Shown here piece by piece: positions 24,242 to 31,645 of a DNA stretch of 39,532 bases. The notes under the pieces are model-generated. The model saw only the letters and a list, made by a program, of their open reading frames with translations. It did no database searches and was not told the DNA's origin. Location of the stretch: positions 1-39,532 of the forward strand of contig JAAFIK010000048.1 of the NCBI GenBank assembly GCA_013298665.1. The letters run 5' to 3'. Source of the stretch: Chitinophagales bacterium (GTDB lineage Bacteria > Bacteroidota > Bacteroidia > Chitinophagales > Chitinophagaceae). Each line of letters opens with the position of its first letter. Within the stretch, counting starts at the first letter, position 1. Position numbers and translations under genes: made by a program.

Positions 24242-24346
24242 ATGCCGAATGATCAAACGTACTGGACGCGCTGGTATATTGCTGTGATCGCTTTTCTGGT
24301 GGTCATTATACTGGCTTGCTGGTGGATAACCCGATATTTCTCATGA
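24242..24346 (+). CDS. 34-residue single-helix membrane peptide upstream of the symporter
   Basis: A short frame starts at ATG 24242 and stops at TGA 24344-24346. It has a polar N-terminus (MPNDQTYWTRW) and one hydrophobic helix (YIAVIAFLVVIILACWWI) ending TRYFS. Its stop overlaps the ATG of the symporter gene at 24343 (ATGA), which points to translational coupling. It begins 19 bp after the deacetylase stop. Small one-helix subunits accompany several sodium:solute symporters and cation transporters, so a regulatory or stabilising subunit is plausible. No homologue could be searched. Confidence rests on the coupled overlap and the clean hydrophobic segment. Confidence 0.7.
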   Translation: MPNDQTYWTRWYIAVIAFLVVIILACWWITRYFS

Positions 24347-25971
24347 GTACCCCCGATTGGCTCATATTAATCATTACCCTTCTGGGTATCATTGTGTATG
24401 GCATTTACAAAAGCCGCACCACAAAAAATCTCGACGGTTATTTTCTGGGCAACCGTTCCATGCCCTGGTATATTGTACTCCTCAGTATTATGGGTACACA
24501 GGCCAGTGCCATTACTTTTCTCAGCGCTCCCGGTCAGGCTTATACGGATGGGATGCGCTTTGTACAATACTATTTTGGTCTGCCCATTGCCATGGTGGTG
24601 ATCTGTATTTTTTTTGTGCCCGTATTCCGGAGGCTGAAAGTCTATACCGCTTATGAATATCTGGAAACCAGGTTTGACAAACATACGCGCAGCTTTGTTG
24701 CTTTTCTGTTTCTTACCGGGCGTGGGCTATCCACCGGGTTAAGCATTTATGCTCCCTCCATCATCCTCAGCTCCCTGCTCGGCTGGAATATTTATGCTAC
24801 CAACCTGATGATGGGCGGATTACTGATTATTTATACGATGAGCGGGGGGGCTAAAGCGGTGGCGTATACACAACAACTCCAGCTCATCATCATCATTGCT
24901 GGTATGTGTATTGCGGGTTATCTCGTGGTAAAACTGCTGCCTGGTGATATGGGGTTTGCCGATGCCCTGAAGCATGCAGGTCAGTATGGTAAAATGAATA
25001 TTATCACCAATGGACTAAAGAATGGTGCCTTCGACTGGAAGGACAAATACAATATCTGGAGCGGACTGATCGGCGGGTTCTTCCTGGCGCTTTCTTATTT
25101 TGGTACCGACCAGAGCCAGGTGGGGCGCTACCTCACCGCCCGCAATGATAAGGAGAGCAAAAAAGGATTGCTGATGAATGGATTGGTAAAGGTACCCATG
25201 CAATTCCTGATCCTGTTGCTTGGGGTATTGGTGTTTACCTTTTACCAATACCAAAAAGCGCCTGTTTATTTTAATACGGCATTTGCTGTTCAGGCCAAAG
25301 CGAACGGTTACACCGCAACGCTCGATTCGATCGAAAACCGTTATACCCTTGCCCTTGCCGCAAAAGACAATGCTGCGGCCCTTACCGAAAGAAAGGCGTA
25401 TACGGCTGTGGTGAAAACGGCTTTGCCCGGCCGGGATGTAAAAGATACCGACTATATTTTTCTTCGTTTTGTAGTGGATTACCTGCCGGTTGGATTGGTG
25501 GGTTTACTCATTGCCGTCATTATACTGGCTTCCTGGGGAAGCATCGCCGCAGCCCTTAATGCGCTGGCCAGTTGTACCATGGTAGATGTGCACCAGCGGA
25601 TATTCAAGCGGCAACGAACGGAAATGCAGGAATATAAAGCCTCTCAATGGTACACATTTGGATGGGGGGTGTTTTGCATCATCATTGCCATGTTTGCCCA
25701 TAATATCGGTAATAGCCTTATTGAGGCTGTCAATATTGTTGGTTCCTGGTTTTATGGTGTTATCCTCGGGGTTTTTCTCCTGGCTTTCTGGTTCAAAAAT
25801 ATACGTGGTTGGGTGGTGTTTCCGGCAGCCTTAGTGGCACAGGCTATTGTGATTGCTGTTTCATTAGCCGATGTGGTTTCTTTTCTCTGGCTCATACCCA
25901 TTGGTGTGCTGCTGGTGATCGGCTTCAGTTTTTTACTGCAGGCCATCTTTCCGCAAGCAAAGAATGTATAG
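24343..25971 (+). CDS. Sodium:solute symporter family protein
   Basis: 542 residues from the ATG at 24343; the TTG nine codons earlier would overlap the small upstream frame more and is less likely. The protein has about 13-14 hydrophobic segments. SSS-family landmarks include the start TPDWLILIITLLGIIVYGIYKSRTTKNLDGYFLGNRSMPW (residues about 3-42), GTQASAITFLSAPGQAY in the region that forms the sodium site, YTMSGGAKAVAYTQQLQ and LSYFGTDQSQVGRYLTARN. A soluble insertion of about 60 residues (FAVQAKANGYTATLDSIE..., about 315-375) lies between two membrane segments. It imports an unknown sugar, amino sugar or acid with Na+. It is coupled to the small membrane peptide and follows the PIG-L-type deacetylase. 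Confidence 0.9.
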   Translation: MSTPDWLILIITLLGIIVYGIYKSRTTKNLDGYFLGNRSMPWYIVLLSIMGTQASAITFLSAPGQAYTDGMRFVQYYFGLPIAMVVICIFFVPVFRRLKVYTAYEYLETRFDKHTRSFVAFLFLTGRGLSTGLSIYAPSIILSSLLGWNIYATNLMMGGLLIIYTMSGGAKAVAYTQQLQLIIIIAGMCIAGYLVVKLLPGDMGFADALKHAGQYGKMNIITNGLKNGAFDWKDKYNIWSGLIGGFFLALSYFGTDQSQVGRYLTARNDKESKKGLLMNGLVKVPMQFLILLLGVLVFTFYQYQKAPVYFNTAFAVQAKANGYTATLDSIENRYTLALAAKDNAAALTERKAYTAVVKTALPGRDVKDTDYIFLRFVVDYLPVGLVGLLIAVIILASWGSIAAALNALASCTMVDVHQRIFKRQRTEMQEYKASQWYTFGWGVFCIIIAMFAHNIGNSLIEAVNIVGSWFYGVILGVFLLAFWFKNIRGWVVFPAALVAQAIVIAVSLADVVSFLWLIPIGVLLVIGFSFLLQAIFPQAKNV

Positions 25972-25998
25972 GAGCACACAAGAGTGCTTAAGCATATT

Positions 25999-26020
25999 GT
26001 TTCCCGGAAGATCCGGAAAC
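25999..26020. terminator. Hairpin after the symporter gene
   Basis: GTTTCC(C)GG and CCGGAAAC pair across AAGAT with one bulged C. It is 28 bp after the symporter stop and before the convergent small peptide gene. There is no T tract, so termination is only plausible. Confidence 0.35.
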
Positions 26021-26051
26021 TATACCAGTAGAAAGAAGACCTATTGATTTG

Positions 26052-26282
26052 CTATGTCATACTGCAATCCTGAAACACACATCTGTGATCGGTTGAACAG
26101 GTTAAAACGATCATCGATGGGTCAAAACACAGGGAACCGTTGCAGCAGCTCCTGTAACTATCGCAGAATTGATTAACCCTGGCACAGCCTCCCGTAACGG
26201 GGTTTGTACTTAAACCACCCATGATGCTTTTCAATTCACTGCGTGATAAAGGGGTGCCTGGCATTTGTTTTTTAGTATTCAT
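26052..26282 (-). CDS. GG-leader peptide precursor with eight-cysteine knottin-like core
   Basis: 76 residues from the ATG at 26282; an earlier in-frame start adds 36 residues from AT-rich DNA and is rejected. Residues 1-23 (MNTKKQMPGTPLSRSELKSIMGG) match the Bacteroidota natural-product leader type with LSR-(x)EL-K-xIMGG, where C39-type peptidases cut after GG. The 53-residue core has cysteines at 33, 40, 46, 47, 52, 62, 68 and 73. The first six follow C-x6-C-x5-CC-x4-C-x9-C, the spacing of inhibitor-cystine-knot peptides. It is likely secreted and disulfide-bonded, or a modified peptide. It is divergent from the Ter module. No ABC exporter/protease or modification enzyme is in the window. 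Confidence 0.75.
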   Translation of the reverse strand: MNTKKQMPGTPLSRSELKSIMGGLSTNPVTGGCARVNQFCDSYRSCCNGSLCFDPSMIVLTCSTDHRCVFQDCSMT

Positions 26283-26291
26283 GATAGCTGA

Positions 26292-26314
26292 CAGTTTTTT
26301 ATATACAAAAACTG
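26292..26314 (-). promoter_or_regulatory. Hairpin in the leader of the GG-peptide gene
   Basis: CAGTTTTT (26292-26299) and AAAAACTG (26307-26314) form an 8-bp stem with a 7-nt loop, ending 9 bases upstream of the peptide ATG. It may control translation or mRNA stability. Confidence 0.4.
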
Positions 26315-26567
26315 ACAAAATTTTAGTGGTCAATGAAAGTAGTTCTTTGGTAATGTATGCTTTCAGGTATACCTGATAAAGGTACTTCAATAGTTGTTGA
26401 GATAGGCAAAAGTATTGTCATAATTATATGGCAAAGATCAGCCCGTATATGCGTTTGAATCTTTTGTATGCTTGTGAGAAGGGAATATGGCCTGTGTTTT
26501 TCCGCAAAATCCCCCCGGGTTTTTCCTGTTTTTGCTTGTAAGTGTCAATATTTCGATTTTTGTACCC

Positions 26568-26581
26568 AAATAGTACTATTT
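26568..26581. promoter_or_regulatory. Perfect 14-bp palindrome upstream of the Ter module
   Basis: AAATAGTACTATTT is a perfect inverted repeat about 50 bp before the first TerD start. It is flanked by two similar words, GATTTTTGTA (26555-26564) and GATTTGTA (26590-26597). The position suits a dimeric regulator binding at or near the promoter of the module. Confidence 0.45.
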
Positions 26582-26629
26582 TTAGTCCCGATTTGTAAAC
26601 TATTAAACTGATAAAACAACTACGTTGCT

Positions 26630-27205
26630 ATGGCAATTAATCTGCAAAAGGGCCAGAAAGTAGATATTGGCTTAACCAAAATGACTGTTGGACTTGGATG
26701 GACGCCAAACGAAGGTACCGGTCATGATTTTGATCTCGATGTATCCGCCATCATCATTGATGCTAACCGGCTGGTACCGCAGGACGAATATTTCGTTTTT
26801 TACAACAACCCCGATTCCCCGGATGGAGCCGTACACCATACCGGTGATGATCCTTCGGGTGGCAACAGTGCTGGTGGCGATGATGAGTCACTCATCATCG
26901 ATCTTGCAAAAATAGCTCCCGTTGTGCAGGAAATACTCTTCATTGTAACCATTCATGATGCCAATAACCGCAAGCAAAACTTTGGTCAGGTACGCGACTC
27001 TTATATCCGCATCATAGATGATGCCACGGGTGAAGATGTATGCAAGTATGAACTCGGAGAAGATTTTTCGATTGAAACAGCCATCGAATTTGGCCGCTTG
27101 TACAAAAGAGATAACAAATGGAAGTTCGAAGCCTCCGGTCTTGGGTATAAGGAAGACCTTGCTTTCTTCCTTGGTAAATATTTTAAAGGACAAATCATCA
27201 AGTAA
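26630..27205 (+). CDS. TerD family protein (1)
   Basis: 191 residues with the TerD/CABP fold. MAINLQKGQKVDIGLTKMTVGLGW opens it; the calcium-binding aspartates are in HDFDLDVSA (D33, D35, D37) and in TGDDPSGGNSAGGDDE (71-86), a longer loop than the usual TGDNxTGxGxGDDE. Later blocks are VTIHDANNRKQNFGQVRDSYIRI and FSIETAIEFGRLYKRDNKWKFEA. TerD proteins bind Ca2+ and assemble stress-response complexes near the inner membrane with TerC. First gene of a rightward block with two further TerD paralogues. The first 20 nt of the coding region are identical to those of the third paralogue at 29482, which suggests duplication. Confidence 0.95.
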   Translation: MAINLQKGQKVDIGLTKMTVGLGWTPNEGTGHDFDLDVSAIIIDANRLVPQDEYFVFYNNPDSPDGAVHHTGDDPSGGNSAGGDDESLIIDLAKIAPVVQEILFIVTIHDANNRKQNFGQVRDSYIRIIDDATGEDVCKYELGEDFSIETAIEFGRLYKRDNKWKFEASGLGYKEDLAFFLGKYFKGQIIK

Positions 27206-27226
27206 ACCCACAAAAAGTATAGCATA

Positions 27227-27901
27227 ATGGCGATTAACTTACAAAAAGGTCAAACGATTGACCTGCGCAAAAATGACTCCGGTAGTGAATATGACCTTTC
27301 CCAGGTAACCATTGGTTTGGGATGGGATGTTCGCAAAAAATCAGGTGGCGGCTTCCTGGGAAAGCTGCTTGGTGGCAGCAAAGAAGAGGACTATGACCTT
27401 GATGCCGTGGCCTTTCTGCTGGACAGCAATGGCAAAGTGGCCAACCTTGGCCGTACAGTACAGACGCAGAGCGGACAGCAGATGGGACTCTTTGAAGGCG
27501 ATATCATCTTTTACAATAGTCCCAAACACCCTACCGGCCAGATATGGTCTACCGGCGATAACCGTACCGGTGCAGGTGAGGGTGACGATGAACAAATCGT
27601 GGTGCGGCTCAACACATTGGATAACCGTTACGAAAAAATACTTTTTCTGGTGACCATTTATCAGGGGCGTAAGAATAACCAGCATTTCGGGATGATCGAT
27701 AATGCTTTTATCCGTGCCATTGATGCCAAGGGTAAGGAAATAGCTAAGTTCAGCCTCTCCGGCGATGCCACATATACGGGTATGTGTTCCATGGTGTTTG
27801 CAGAAGTGTACCGTAAAGACGGCACCTGGAAATTCCGGGCACTGGGAGAAGCCAAACCAGCCGACAGCTTCACAGAGATACTGAAGTCTTACGTGTATTA
27901 A
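27227..27901 (+). CDS. TerD family protein (2), with insertions
   Basis: 224 residues, longer than the other two TerD paralogues because of insertions after the first strand (DSGSEYDLSQ and KKSGGGFLGKLLGGSKEE) and before FYNSP (LGRTVQTQSGQQMGLFEGD). Calcium-site motifs are YDLDAVAFLLD and STGDNRTGAGEGDDE, followed by VTIYQGRKNNQHFGMIDNAFIRA and YRKDGTWKFRALGE. This layout resembles the TerZ/TerX-like branch. The gly-rich insertion (about residues 36-48) may form a flexible loop. It begins 21 bp after TerD (1), and its stop shares one base with the start of the HAD gene (TAATG). Confidence 0.94.
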   Translation: MAINLQKGQTIDLRKNDSGSEYDLSQVTIGLGWDVRKKSGGGFLGKLLGGSKEEDYDLDAVAFLLDSNGKVANLGRTVQTQSGQQMGLFEGDIIFYNSPKHPTGQIWSTGDNRTGAGEGDDEQIVVRLNTLDNRYEKILFLVTIYQGRKNNQHFGMIDNAFIRAIDAKGKEIAKFSLSGDATYTGMCSMVFAEVYRKDGTWKFRALGEAKPADSFTEILKSYVY

Positions 27902-28599
27902 TGACTACCATTGCCGGATCAACGCATTTCTCCTTAGATCTCTGGATGACGCTGATCCGTTCCAATCCGGCTTTTAAACCGGCCAGGGATGCACTGATCC
28001 GCAGGTTTTTCGGGTTAAAGATGCCGGTTGCAGCGATCACGGCCGACATTCAACGTTTCGACCGGCTGTTCAACAGCATCAACGAAAAAACGGGCAGGCA
28101 TACCAACAATCATACCATGCTGCTCGTGATCCTTGATCATTTGGGCGCAGATACAGGTGTGATCACGGCTACAGATCTGGAAGGGTATTACCTGGAAATG
28201 GAATCTCTTTTCTTCCAATATCCGCCATACTGGTGCGAGCCGGATATTGCGGATACCCTGCTGGCTGCCCGGGAGCGCGGACAAACCATCAGTCTGCTCA
28301 GCAATACCGGGTTTGTAAGGGGACATACCCTGCGTCGCTTTCTCGCCGATGGGCCATTAGCCGGTGTCTTCAGTTTCCAATTGTATTCTGATGAACTCTT
28401 GTATGCCAAGCCGGCTCCTGAAATTTTTGAAGCCGTGTACCAGCGGGTAAATGCCCTGCAGGAACGGCACAAAGCAGCGATCATCCATATTGGGGATAAT
28501 CCGGTAGCCGATGTGGCAGGCGCAGCAGCTTTTGGTTTCCGGACAGCATTGGCCGGTGGCGGACAAACCATCAGAGGAATTATATCTGGTAACGGATAG
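27901..28599 (+). CDS. HAD-superfamily protein of the Ter biosynthetic module
   Basis: 232 residues. Motif I is FSLDLWMTL with the nucleophile D13 but Trp15 where phosphatases have the second Asp. Motif II is LLSNTGF (S134), motif III is K170 in YAKPAPEIF, and motif IV is GDNPVADVAGA (D199, D204). A C1 helical cap lies between motifs I and II. Ter-linked HAD proteins of this kind are known from comparative studies of Ter operons, where they accompany phosphoribosyltransferases and are proposed to make a nucleoside-like compound. The missing second Asp resembles dehalogenase-type HAD enzymes, so phosphatase activity is uncertain. It overlaps the preceding TerD gene by 1 bp. Confidence 0.88.
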   Translation: MTTIAGSTHFSLDLWMTLIRSNPAFKPARDALIRRFFGLKMPVAAITADIQRFDRLFNSINEKTGRHTNNHTMLLVILDHLGADTGVITATDLEGYYLEMESLFFQYPPYWCEPDIADTLLAARERGQTISLLSNTGFVRGHTLRRFLADGPLAGVFSFQLYSDELLYAKPAPEIFEAVYQRVNALQERHKAAIIHIGDNPVADVAGAAAFGFRTALAGGGQTIRGIISGNG

Positions 28600-28670
28600 T
28601 TTGAAGCAGTACAGTATAGCATCAGCTGTAGTGCTCAATAGTATAAAGCAGCAGTGGCAAAGACCATAAT

Positions 28671-29492
28671 ATGTACCACAGTTATTCCAACCATAAAATA
28701 GTATCGGCCGCATCGTTTTCCTTCAGCAGGGAAGCCTACAGCCGGTTTAAGTTTGGCGATGGCGCGATCGCTGAGGCATTCGGAAAGGAACTGTTTGCAG
28801 GGTTTATTGCAGCACACCGGGAACTGGTACTGTCACACGACAGTATTGTATTGCTGCCCAGTCCATATACCCATATCCCTACCGCTTCCTGTCATATGGC
28901 TTTTGCCTTCCGGAAAGCTATGAATGATTTTTTGTACACACAGCATAGGAAAGCGTTACTTGAGTCGCGCATACACCGGTACAAGACCTACAGTGCCGAT
29001 TATGGCAATATGAGCCGGGAGGAAAGGGTAAAGCTTATTGCAACGGACACGTACCATGTAGATCGGGATTTTCTCAACAACCGGCTCTGTATATTCATCG
29101 ATGATGTAAAGATTACGGGAGGGCACGAATATATCCTTCGGCAGATGATTGCAAAAGAAAAGCTTGCCGGTACGTTTGTCTTTCTCTACTTTGCCGAGCT
29201 GGTTAACCCTGATATTCCGCCAACCATTGAAAATGAACTGAATTATTATTATGTCCAATCTCCGGCCCAGGTCATTGCGCTGATGAACAGTAATGGCTTC
29301 CTGTTCAATACCCGGGTGGTAAAATATGTGCTGCACAGCCATAAAGACCAATTGGATGAGTATATTTGTAAGGTAAAAAAAGAACAATTGGAAAGACTTG
29401 CGGGGTATGCCATCGGCAATAACTATCACCTGATGGACGAATACCAGTCAAACCTCGATCAAATTATTAAATATATCAACTATGGCAATTAA
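28671..29492 (+). CDS. Phosphoribosyltransferase-like protein of the Ter module
   Basis: 273 residues. The PRPP-binding loop of type I phosphoribosyltransferases is seen as CIFIDDVKITGGHEY (about 140-154), with the two acidic residues and TG. An upstream SIVLLPSPYTHIPTAS fits the first strand and pyrophosphate-loop region. The C-terminal half (from about residue 175) is unassigned and rich in Tyr, Asn and Lys. Phosphoribosyltransferases are part of the proposed biosynthetic arm of Ter operons, together with the HAD protein encoded 71 bp upstream. The last 11 bp overlap the start of TerD (3), a coupled arrangement. The base substrate is unknown. Confidence 0.82.
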   Translation: MYHSYSNHKIVSAASFSFSREAYSRFKFGDGAIAEAFGKELFAGFIAAHRELVLSHDSIVLLPSPYTHIPTASCHMAFAFRKAMNDFLYTQHRKALLESRIHRYKTYSADYGNMSREERVKLIATDTYHVDRDFLNNRLCIFIDDVKITGGHEYILRQMIAKEKLAGTFVFLYFAELVNPDIPPTIENELNYYYVQSPAQVIALMNSNGFLFNTRVVKYVLHSHKDQLDEYICKVKKEQLERLAGYAIGNNYHLMDEYQSNLDQIIKYINYGN

Positions 29493-30033
29493 TCTGCAAA
29501 AAGGACAACGGGAAAACCTTAATGCCCAAAAATTCACCATCGGACTTGGCTGGGATGCCAATGCCGGTGTTACCGGTGGCGACTTTGATCTCGATGCTTC
29601 TGTATTCCTGCTGGGCGAAAATGGTAAACTTCCCAACGATGGCTGTTTTGTTTTCTACAACAATACCACTTCTCCGGATGGCGCTATTGTACATACGGGC
29701 GACAACCGGACGGGCGCCGGCGACGGGGATGATGAAGCCATAACGGTTGATCTTTCGAAGATAGACCCGGCAATCAAAGAGATATGCGTGGTGGTAACCA
29801 TTCATGAAGCTGAATCGCGGAAACAGAATTTCGGCCAGGTACGCAACTCTTTTATACGTGTGTATGATGGCTCCAATACAGAATTGGTGAAATACGAACT
29901 CGATGAAGATTTCTCGATTGAAACGGCAGTTGAGTTTGGCCGCATTTATAACCGCAACGGACAGTGGAAGTTTGAAGCTGTAGGTGTGGGGATGAAAGGC
30001 GGGCTACAGGACTTTTTAAACAAGTATAACTAA
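29482..30033 (+). CDS. TerD family protein (3)
   Basis: 183 residues, the most canonical of the three paralogues: MAINLQKGQRENLNAQKFTIGLGWD, FDLDASVFLLGENGKL, VHTGDNRTGAGDGDDEAI, VTIHEAESRKQNFGQVRNSFIRVYD, FSIETAVEFGRIYNRNGQWKFEAVG. Both calcium loops are intact. Its start lies inside the end of the phosphoribosyltransferase gene (11-bp overlap), and the first VWA gene follows after 18 bp. It is closest to TerD (1) in both protein and the first coding nucleotides. Confidence 0.95.
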   Translation: MAINLQKGQRENLNAQKFTIGLGWDANAGVTGGDFDLDASVFLLGENGKLPNDGCFVFYNNTTSPDGAIVHTGDNRTGAGDGDDEAITVDLSKIDPAIKEICVVVTIHEAESRKQNFGQVRNSFIRVYDGSNTELVKYELDEDFSIETAVEFGRIYNRNGQWKFEAVGVGMKGGLQDFLNKYN

Positions 30034-30051
30034 CAATAAAACAATTTTTTC

Positions 30052-30690
30052 ATGAGAAGATTACCCGTTTACCTGTTACTGGATACCTCAGGTTCTATGA
30101 CAGGAGAACCCATCGAAGCTGTAAAGAATGGCGTACAGGTATTGGTATCTACACTGCGGCAGGATCCTTATGCCCTTGAAACGGCTTTCCTGAGTGTAAT
30201 TACCTTCGATAGTACCGCACAGCAATTGGTGCCCCTTACAGATCTTTCTTCTTTTCAGATACCTGAGATTAAAGCCAGTGGCGGAACTTCCCTCGGTGGC
30301 GGACTGAGCCTGCTTGCACAATGCATCGAAAGAGAAGTGGCCAAGTCAACGGCTGAAATAAAAGGCGACTGGAAGCCCCTGGTCTTTATCATGACCGATG
30401 GTGCACCTACTGATAACTGGCAAACCGGTTTGCAGGAATTTAAAAACAAGAAAGTGGGTATTGTAGTGGCCTGTGCTGCCGGTGGCGGTGCAGACAGCAG
30501 TCTGCTCAAACAGATTACAGAAGTGGTGGTGGCGCTTGATACTGCGGATGCAACCACCATTAAAGCCTTCTTCAAATGGGTATCTGCTTCTATCAGTACA
30601 GGTAGCCAGAAGATTGAAGATGGCGGCAAAGACTTAGGCGGCATCAGCGAACTGCCCCCGCCACCTGCTGAGGTGAATATTGTTGTGTAA
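30052..30690 (+). CDS. VWA domain protein, TerY-like (1)
   Basis: 212 residues consisting of a single von Willebrand A domain. The MIDAS motif D11-x-S13-x-S15 is in YLLLDTSGSM; the threonine is in GGTSLGGGLSLL and the second acidic site in VFIMTDGAPTD. The tail ends with a short Pro-rich segment (LPPPPAEVNIVV). TerY proteins are proposed to bind divalent metal and serve as a switch in the TerY-kinase-phosphatase triad. It begins 18 bp after TerD (3) and is followed after 15 bp by a close paralogue. Confidence 0.94.
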   Translation: MRRLPVYLLLDTSGSMTGEPIEAVKNGVQVLVSTLRQDPYALETAFLSVITFDSTAQQLVPLTDLSSFQIPEIKASGGTSLGGGLSLLAQCIEREVAKSTAEIKGDWKPLVFIMTDGAPTDNWQTGLQEFKNKKVGIVVACAAGGGADSSLLKQITEVVVALDTADATTIKAFFKWVSASISTGSQKIEDGGKDLGGISELPPPPAEVNIVV

Positions 30691-30705
30691 CACAAAAATT
30701 AAAAC

Positions 30706-31341
30706 ATGAGAAGGCTCCCCGTATATCTCTTACTGGATACTTCCGGCTCCATGCGCGGCGAAAGGATTGAGGCGGTTAAGAATGGATTGCAGGTACTTGT
30801 ATCCAAACTGCGACAGGATCCTTTTGCCCTTGAATCGGTCTGGATCAGCATCATTACGTTTGACAGGGAAGTGAAACAACTCTTCCCGCTCACTGACCTG
30901 GAATCTTTGCAATTGCCGGAGATCACCACACCGGAATCAGGCCCGACCAATATGGGGGCTGCCCTGCTGAAGTTTTGCGAACAACTGGATAAGGAGTTGC
31001 TTAAAGGATCGGCAGAACAGAAAGGCGACTGGCGGCCATTGCTTTTCCTGATGACGGATGGTAAACCTTCTGATCTGGCAGATTTCCGGAAAGCGGTACC
31101 CATGGTCAAGGCCAGAAACCTCGGCACGATTGTAGGCTGTGCCGCAGGGGCAGAGGCGCAGGACAGCTACCTCAAGGAACTGACGGATACCGTTGTACAT
31201 CTGGATACGGCCGACAGCTCTACGCTGGTGTCTTTCTTCAAGTGGGTATCAGATTCCATTGGCACGGGCAATAAAAGCGTGGGTACCAGCGAAGACATTG
31301 TATTACCCGCCCCACCTGCAGAAGTACACCTGATTGTTTGA
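30706..31341 (+). CDS. VWA domain protein, TerY-like (2)
   Basis: 211 residues, paralogous along its whole length to the preceding VWA protein: the same MRRLPVYLLLDTSGSM opening, the block KGDWRPLLFLMTDGKPSD and the ending LPAPPAEVHLIV. The MIDAS D-x-S-x-S is intact. The mid-domain differs (ESGPTNMGAALLKF in place of the GGTSLGG loop), so metal or partner specificity could have diverged. The tandem arrangement, with 15 bp between stop and start, points to duplication in place. Confidence 0.94.
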   Translation: MRRLPVYLLLDTSGSMRGERIEAVKNGLQVLVSKLRQDPFALESVWISIITFDREVKQLFPLTDLESLQLPEITTPESGPTNMGAALLKFCEQLDKELLKGSAEQKGDWRPLLFLMTDGKPSDLADFRKAVPMVKARNLGTIVGCAAGAEAQDSYLKELTDTVVHLDTADSSTLVSFFKWVSDSIGTGNKSVGTSEDIVLPAPPAEVHLIV

Positions 31342-31387
31342 TGTACACAGGAGTGGTCATCATTCGTTCCAAACAAAACCCATCATT

Positions 31388-31645
31388 ATGCGTTTGCTAC
31401 TTTTCCTGCTGATCGGTACCGTGATTGTCGGTTTGTTTCTTTATTCCAAACTGTTGCCCTATAAAGACCGGCTGACGGGCAACTACAAAAAGATATTCAA
31501 CTTTTTCAATAACCTCTTCACCCCATTGCTCAACGGCCTGAAATCGCTTTTCAAGCCGTCAACAGTGGGGCAGGGGCTGGCCGTTGATATGAGCCAGGTG
31601 GTATTACTCATCATTCTATTACTATTGTTAAAATTATTTTCATGA
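31388..31645 (+). CDS. Small YggT-like membrane protein in the Ter module
   Basis: 85 residues from the ATG at 31388; an upstream in-frame start at 31334 overlaps the previous gene. There is an N-terminal helix (LLLFLLIGTVIVGLFLYSKLL), a basic soluble loop (KDRLTGNYKKIFNFFNNLFTPLLNGLKSLFKPS) and a second helix (VVLLIILLLLLKLF) preceded by AVDMSQ, reminiscent of the D-S-P motif of YggT proteins. It overlaps the next VWA gene by 4 bp (ATGA), so it is translationally coupled to it. A role in anchoring the TerY/TerD assembly to the membrane is only a guess. Confidence 0.75.
   Translation: MRLLLFLLIGTVIVGLFLYSKLLPYKDRLTGNYKKIFNFFNNLFTPLLNGLKSLFKPSTVGQGLAVDMSQVVLLIILLLLLKLFS

Larger units (their letters stand above)
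26283..26629. other. 347-bp AT-rich divergent intergenic region
   Basis: Between the leftward GG-leader peptide gene and the first rightward TerD gene. It holds an 8-bp-arm hairpin at 26292-26314, next to the peptide start, and a perfect 14-bp palindrome at 26568-26581. I see no convincing open frame beyond an unsupported upstream extension of the peptide gene, and no complete consensus promoter. TTTG at 26559-26562 and TATTTTTA at 26577-26584 are spaced only 14 bp apart. Confidence 0.6.

Noticed and set aside
26283..26390. Upstream extension of the cysteine-rich GG peptide
   Set aside because: It adds 36 residues before a leader that already starts with Met and basic residues, and it covers a hairpin in AT-rich non-coding DNA.
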